The position numbers and the translations under genes were made by a program. A stretch of DNA of 32,699 nt from Desulfococcaceae bacterium HSG8 (GTDB lineage Bacteria > Desulfobacterota > Desulfobacteria > Desulfobacterales > 4be13): NCBI GenBank assembly GCA_030378015.1, contig JAUCGG010000042.1:1-32699 (forward strand), read 5' to 3'. The first letter of the stretch is position 1, and every line of letters starts with the position of its first letter. Under the pieces are notes generated by a model, which saw only the letters and a program-made list of their open reading frames with translations, had not been told where the DNA came from and did not search any database. Positions 30,845 to 32,699 of the stretch are shown here, piece by piece.

Positions 30845-30906
30845 ACTATTCAACGAGGCTGATGAACAGGTGAAAACTGAGTCGTTACCAAAAGGAGATG
30901 ATCAAG

Positions 30907-32328
30907 ATGGCAAAGATTTTGATTGTTGATGATGATGAAATGTTTTATGACCCTTTTTCCTTTTATATTGAGGAATTAGGTCATAATTGTGAAATAGCTG
31001 AAAACTTTCATGACGGGCTGAATATGGTTCATAAAAACGATTATGATATCGTTTTCCTAGATGTTATCTTACCTGATATCAGCGGGCTTGAAGGCATTGG
31101 CAGGCTTAAAAAAGCACCTTCATCGCCTGAGGTCATCATTATTACCGGGCAGGGAGATTCTTACGGTGCTGAAAAAGCCCTGAAAAACGGGGCTTGGGAT
31201 TATCTTGAAAAGCCTCCTTCATACACGAATATCAAGCTCCTCGTGGGCCGGGCTTTGGAATACAGGGAAAAAAAACTTCAGTTCTGTGAACAAAAGGTGT
31301 TAAACAGGGAATTTATTATTGGGAATGACCCGAAACTGAGGGATTGCCTGGAGGTTATCGCCAGGGCCGCGGGCAATGACGGGAGCGTTTTCATCACCGG
31401 GGAAACAGGAACAGGAAAAGAACTGATGGCCAAGGCTGTCCATATAAACAGCCCGAGAGCAAAACGAAATTTTGTCACAGTGGATTGTACAAATATTCCT
31501 GTTAATCTGGCAGAAAGCCTGCTATTCGGTCATACCAAAGGCAGTTTTACAGGAGCGCATTCTGATCAGGAAGGATTGATCAGGCAGGCTGAGGGCGGGA
31601 CCCTGTTTCTTGATGAAGTCGGCGATCTTCATCCTTCCGTGCAAAAATCCCTGTTAAGTATATTGCAGAATAAGAAATTCCGTCCCCTGGGCGCAAAAAA
31701 AGAGGTGATCTGTAATTTTCGTGTTATCTCAGCTACTAACAGAGATTTAAAAAAAATGGTTAAGGCAGGCCATTTTCGGAAAGATCTGTATTTCCGACTT
31801 GTTGCCTTCCATGTTCACGTTCCCTCATTGAGAAACCGTGCGGATGATATAAAACTGCTGATGAATCACTACATATATATAATCTGCGACGAATTCGGAA
31901 TCAGCACAAAAGGCGTTTCCAAAGACTTCACAGACAGCCTGATGCGTTATGAGTGGTCCGGAAACATAAGAGAACTGACAAACGTGCTTCATGCCACCAT
32001 TGCCAATGCGATGAACGAACCGACATTATATCCGCACCATCTGCCAGTGGATATGAGGATTCATTTTTGCAAAGCAGGGATAAAGAAAAAAGAGAAGCAT
32101 GAGGAAAATAACGCCCCGGCTGTAACCGTGGAGATAAATCGGACAAAATTTCCAGAACTCAGGGAATTCCGCAAACTTGCCGAATCAGAATACTTGGATG
32201 ACCTGATAAAACTGTCAGAAAGCAATGTAAGCAGAGCATGCCGTTTGTCCGGGGCGTCACGTTCCGGACTCTATCAGTTATTGGAAAAGCACGGCAAGCG
32301 GATGAAAAGAGGAACAAAGAGAGATTGA
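30907..32328 (+). CDS. Sigma-54-dependent response regulator (NtrC family)
   Basis: A 473-residue activator. Receiver domain 1-120: acidic pocket DDDE at 8-11, phospho-acceptor D52 in VFLDVILPDISG, and K102 in EKPP. The sigma-54 AAA+ domain begins about 135: Walker A GETGTGKE 165-172, the sigma-54 contact loop GSFTGA 212-217, and Walker B LFLDEVGD 233-240. It ends in a Fis-type helix-turn-helix (SNVSRACRLSGASRSGLYQL). The ATG at 30907 is preferred because AAAGGAG lies nine bases upstream; the ATG at 30898 abuts that site. It is divergent from the qhp locus, which has a sigma-54-like promoter, so it is the probable regulator. Its kinase is not identified. Confidence 0.92.
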   Translation: MAKILIVDDDEMFYDPFSFYIEELGHNCEIAENFHDGLNMVHKNDYDIVFLDVILPDISGLEGIGRLKKAPSSPEVIIITGQGDSYGAEKALKNGAWDYLEKPPSYTNIKLLVGRALEYREKKLQFCEQKVLNREFIIGNDPKLRDCLEVIARAAGNDGSVFITGETGTGKELMAKAVHINSPRAKRNFVTVDCTNIPVNLAESLLFGHTKGSFTGAHSDQEGLIRQAEGGTLFLDEVGDLHPSVQKSLLSILQNKKFRPLGAKKEVICNFRVISATNRDLKKMVKAGHFRKDLYFRLVAFHVHVPSLRNRADDIKLLMNHYIYIICDEFGISTKGVSKDFTDSLMRYEWSGNIRELTNVLHATIANAMNEPTLYPHHLPVDMRIHFCKAGIKKKEKHEENNAPAVTVEINRTKFPELREFRKLAESEYLDDLIKLSESNVSRACRLSGASRSGLYQLLEKHGKRMKRGTKRD

Positions 32329-32699
32329 TATGATATCTTTCATGAAGACAGAAATCGTCCATTACTGAATAAAACAGACTTTATCTGAAATAAAAACGGA
32401 GTGCCGAACTTACAGTTTGGCAGCAACCGGCATTCCCCGATATTATACAGATGAACTCGAACGGTTCATAGAAAAAAACAGCTCATTAGAATAATTCCCT
32501 GGGCGCATCCTAAAAAGTAGGAAACACTCGTTTCCGGGCTTCTGCCTGGGAACGCATCAGGAGAGGTTCAGCATCATATTTGGGAGTAATTATTTTAAAA
32601 CCCACCTTATAGCATTTTAAAGTTTGAGGTTATATCCAATCAGGACAGGGCGATAGTCTCGAATATGGGAAAAAACAGTCAAATATTATAAATATTATA
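32329..32699. other. 3' end of window, no supported gene
   Basis: After the activator gene there is a family D fragment (32397-32423: ACGGAGTGCCGAACTTACAG) and AT-rich DNA. An in-frame tail reading GIPRYYTDELERFIEKNSSLE is present at 32427-32492 but lacks a start, so it may be the remnant of a lost gene. Confidence 0.5.

Larger units (their letters stand above)
29607..30906. other. Divergent regulatory region between qhpA and the sigma-54 activator
   Basis: A 1.3-kb non-coding stretch. 29607-29945 holds the qhpA leader, a sigma-54-like promoter and ATAATCTGAT motif copies. 30150-30200 has repeated AATGGACAAAA-type tracts. 30229-30421 is a family C relative and 30655-30844 a family A element. 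I see no gene. Confidence 0.7.

Noticed and set aside
32397..32492. Open frame ending GIPRYYTDELERFIEKNSSLE
   Set aside because: The ending looks protein-like, but the frame has no start codon and begins in a family D repeat. At most a remnant.

Overview
The window is most likely from a strictly anaerobic Desulfobacterota bacterium, Desulfobacterales-like and possibly close to Desulfonema. Supporting this are Hnd-type NADH/ferredoxin oxidoreductase subunits, a NapC/NirT-type multihaem cytochrome, a sigma-54 response regulator, a large hybrid sensor kinase, and intergenic DNA packed with palindromic MITE-like elements and short tandem repeats. The host assignment is inference. No rRNA or tRNA gene was recognised.

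Layout. 1-112 (-) holds the first 37 codons of a cbiE-like corrin methyltransferase. 113-1892 is repeat-rich and holds no gene I can support. 1893-4992 (+) holds small and hypothetical genes: an MGTR-type protein, two tandem paralogues, and two antitoxin-like genes without toxins. 5338-8069 (+) is an hndABC-like operon (NuoE-like, 2Fe-2S and NuoF-like subunits) with a terminator, followed by a cyclic-nucleotide-binding-domain protein. 9475-12264 (-) holds an XdhC/CoxI-family gene and rarA. 12375-13520 holds a frameshifted Uma2-like remnant and an ISL3-type transposase remnant, followed by a 50-codon gene at 13652 (+). 13908-17504 (-) is a 1198-residue hybrid histidine kinase.

The main system spans 17930-29606 (-). 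It is a quinohemoprotein amine dehydrogenase (QHNDH) locus in the order qhpA, qhpD, qhpC, qhpB, NapC-like cytochrome, UbiV-like U32 protein, UbiU-like U32 protein, MBL-fold protein, qhpF, qhpE. The gamma subunit QhpC keeps every residue needed for the cysteine tryptophylquinone (CTQ) cofactor and the three Cys-Asp/Glu thioethers. In aerobic bacteria the tryptophan is dihydroxylated by the O2-dependent flavoprotein QhpG. No qhpG is present here. In its place are two U32-family proteins with the cysteine patterns of UbiU and UbiV, which are known O2-independent hydroxylases. My main proposal is that this pair hydroxylates the QhpC tryptophan without O2, giving an anaerobic route to CTQ.

How the locus would work: QhpD (radical SAM) makes the thioethers on leader-bearing QhpC; the U32 pair oxygenates the tryptophan; QhpE removes the leader; QhpF exports the subunit; QhpA (di-haem) and QhpB (propeller) assemble with it in the periplasm. 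Electrons could pass to the membrane-anchored NapC-like cytochrome, which has an odd CXXCK third haem site. A near-consensus sigma-54 promoter upstream of qhpA, three copies of an ATAATCTGAT-type motif behind it, and a divergent sigma-54 activator at 30907-32328 suggest the control circuit. Repeats have invaded the locus, notably an 800-bp block between the two U32 genes and a heptamer array directly at a stop codon.
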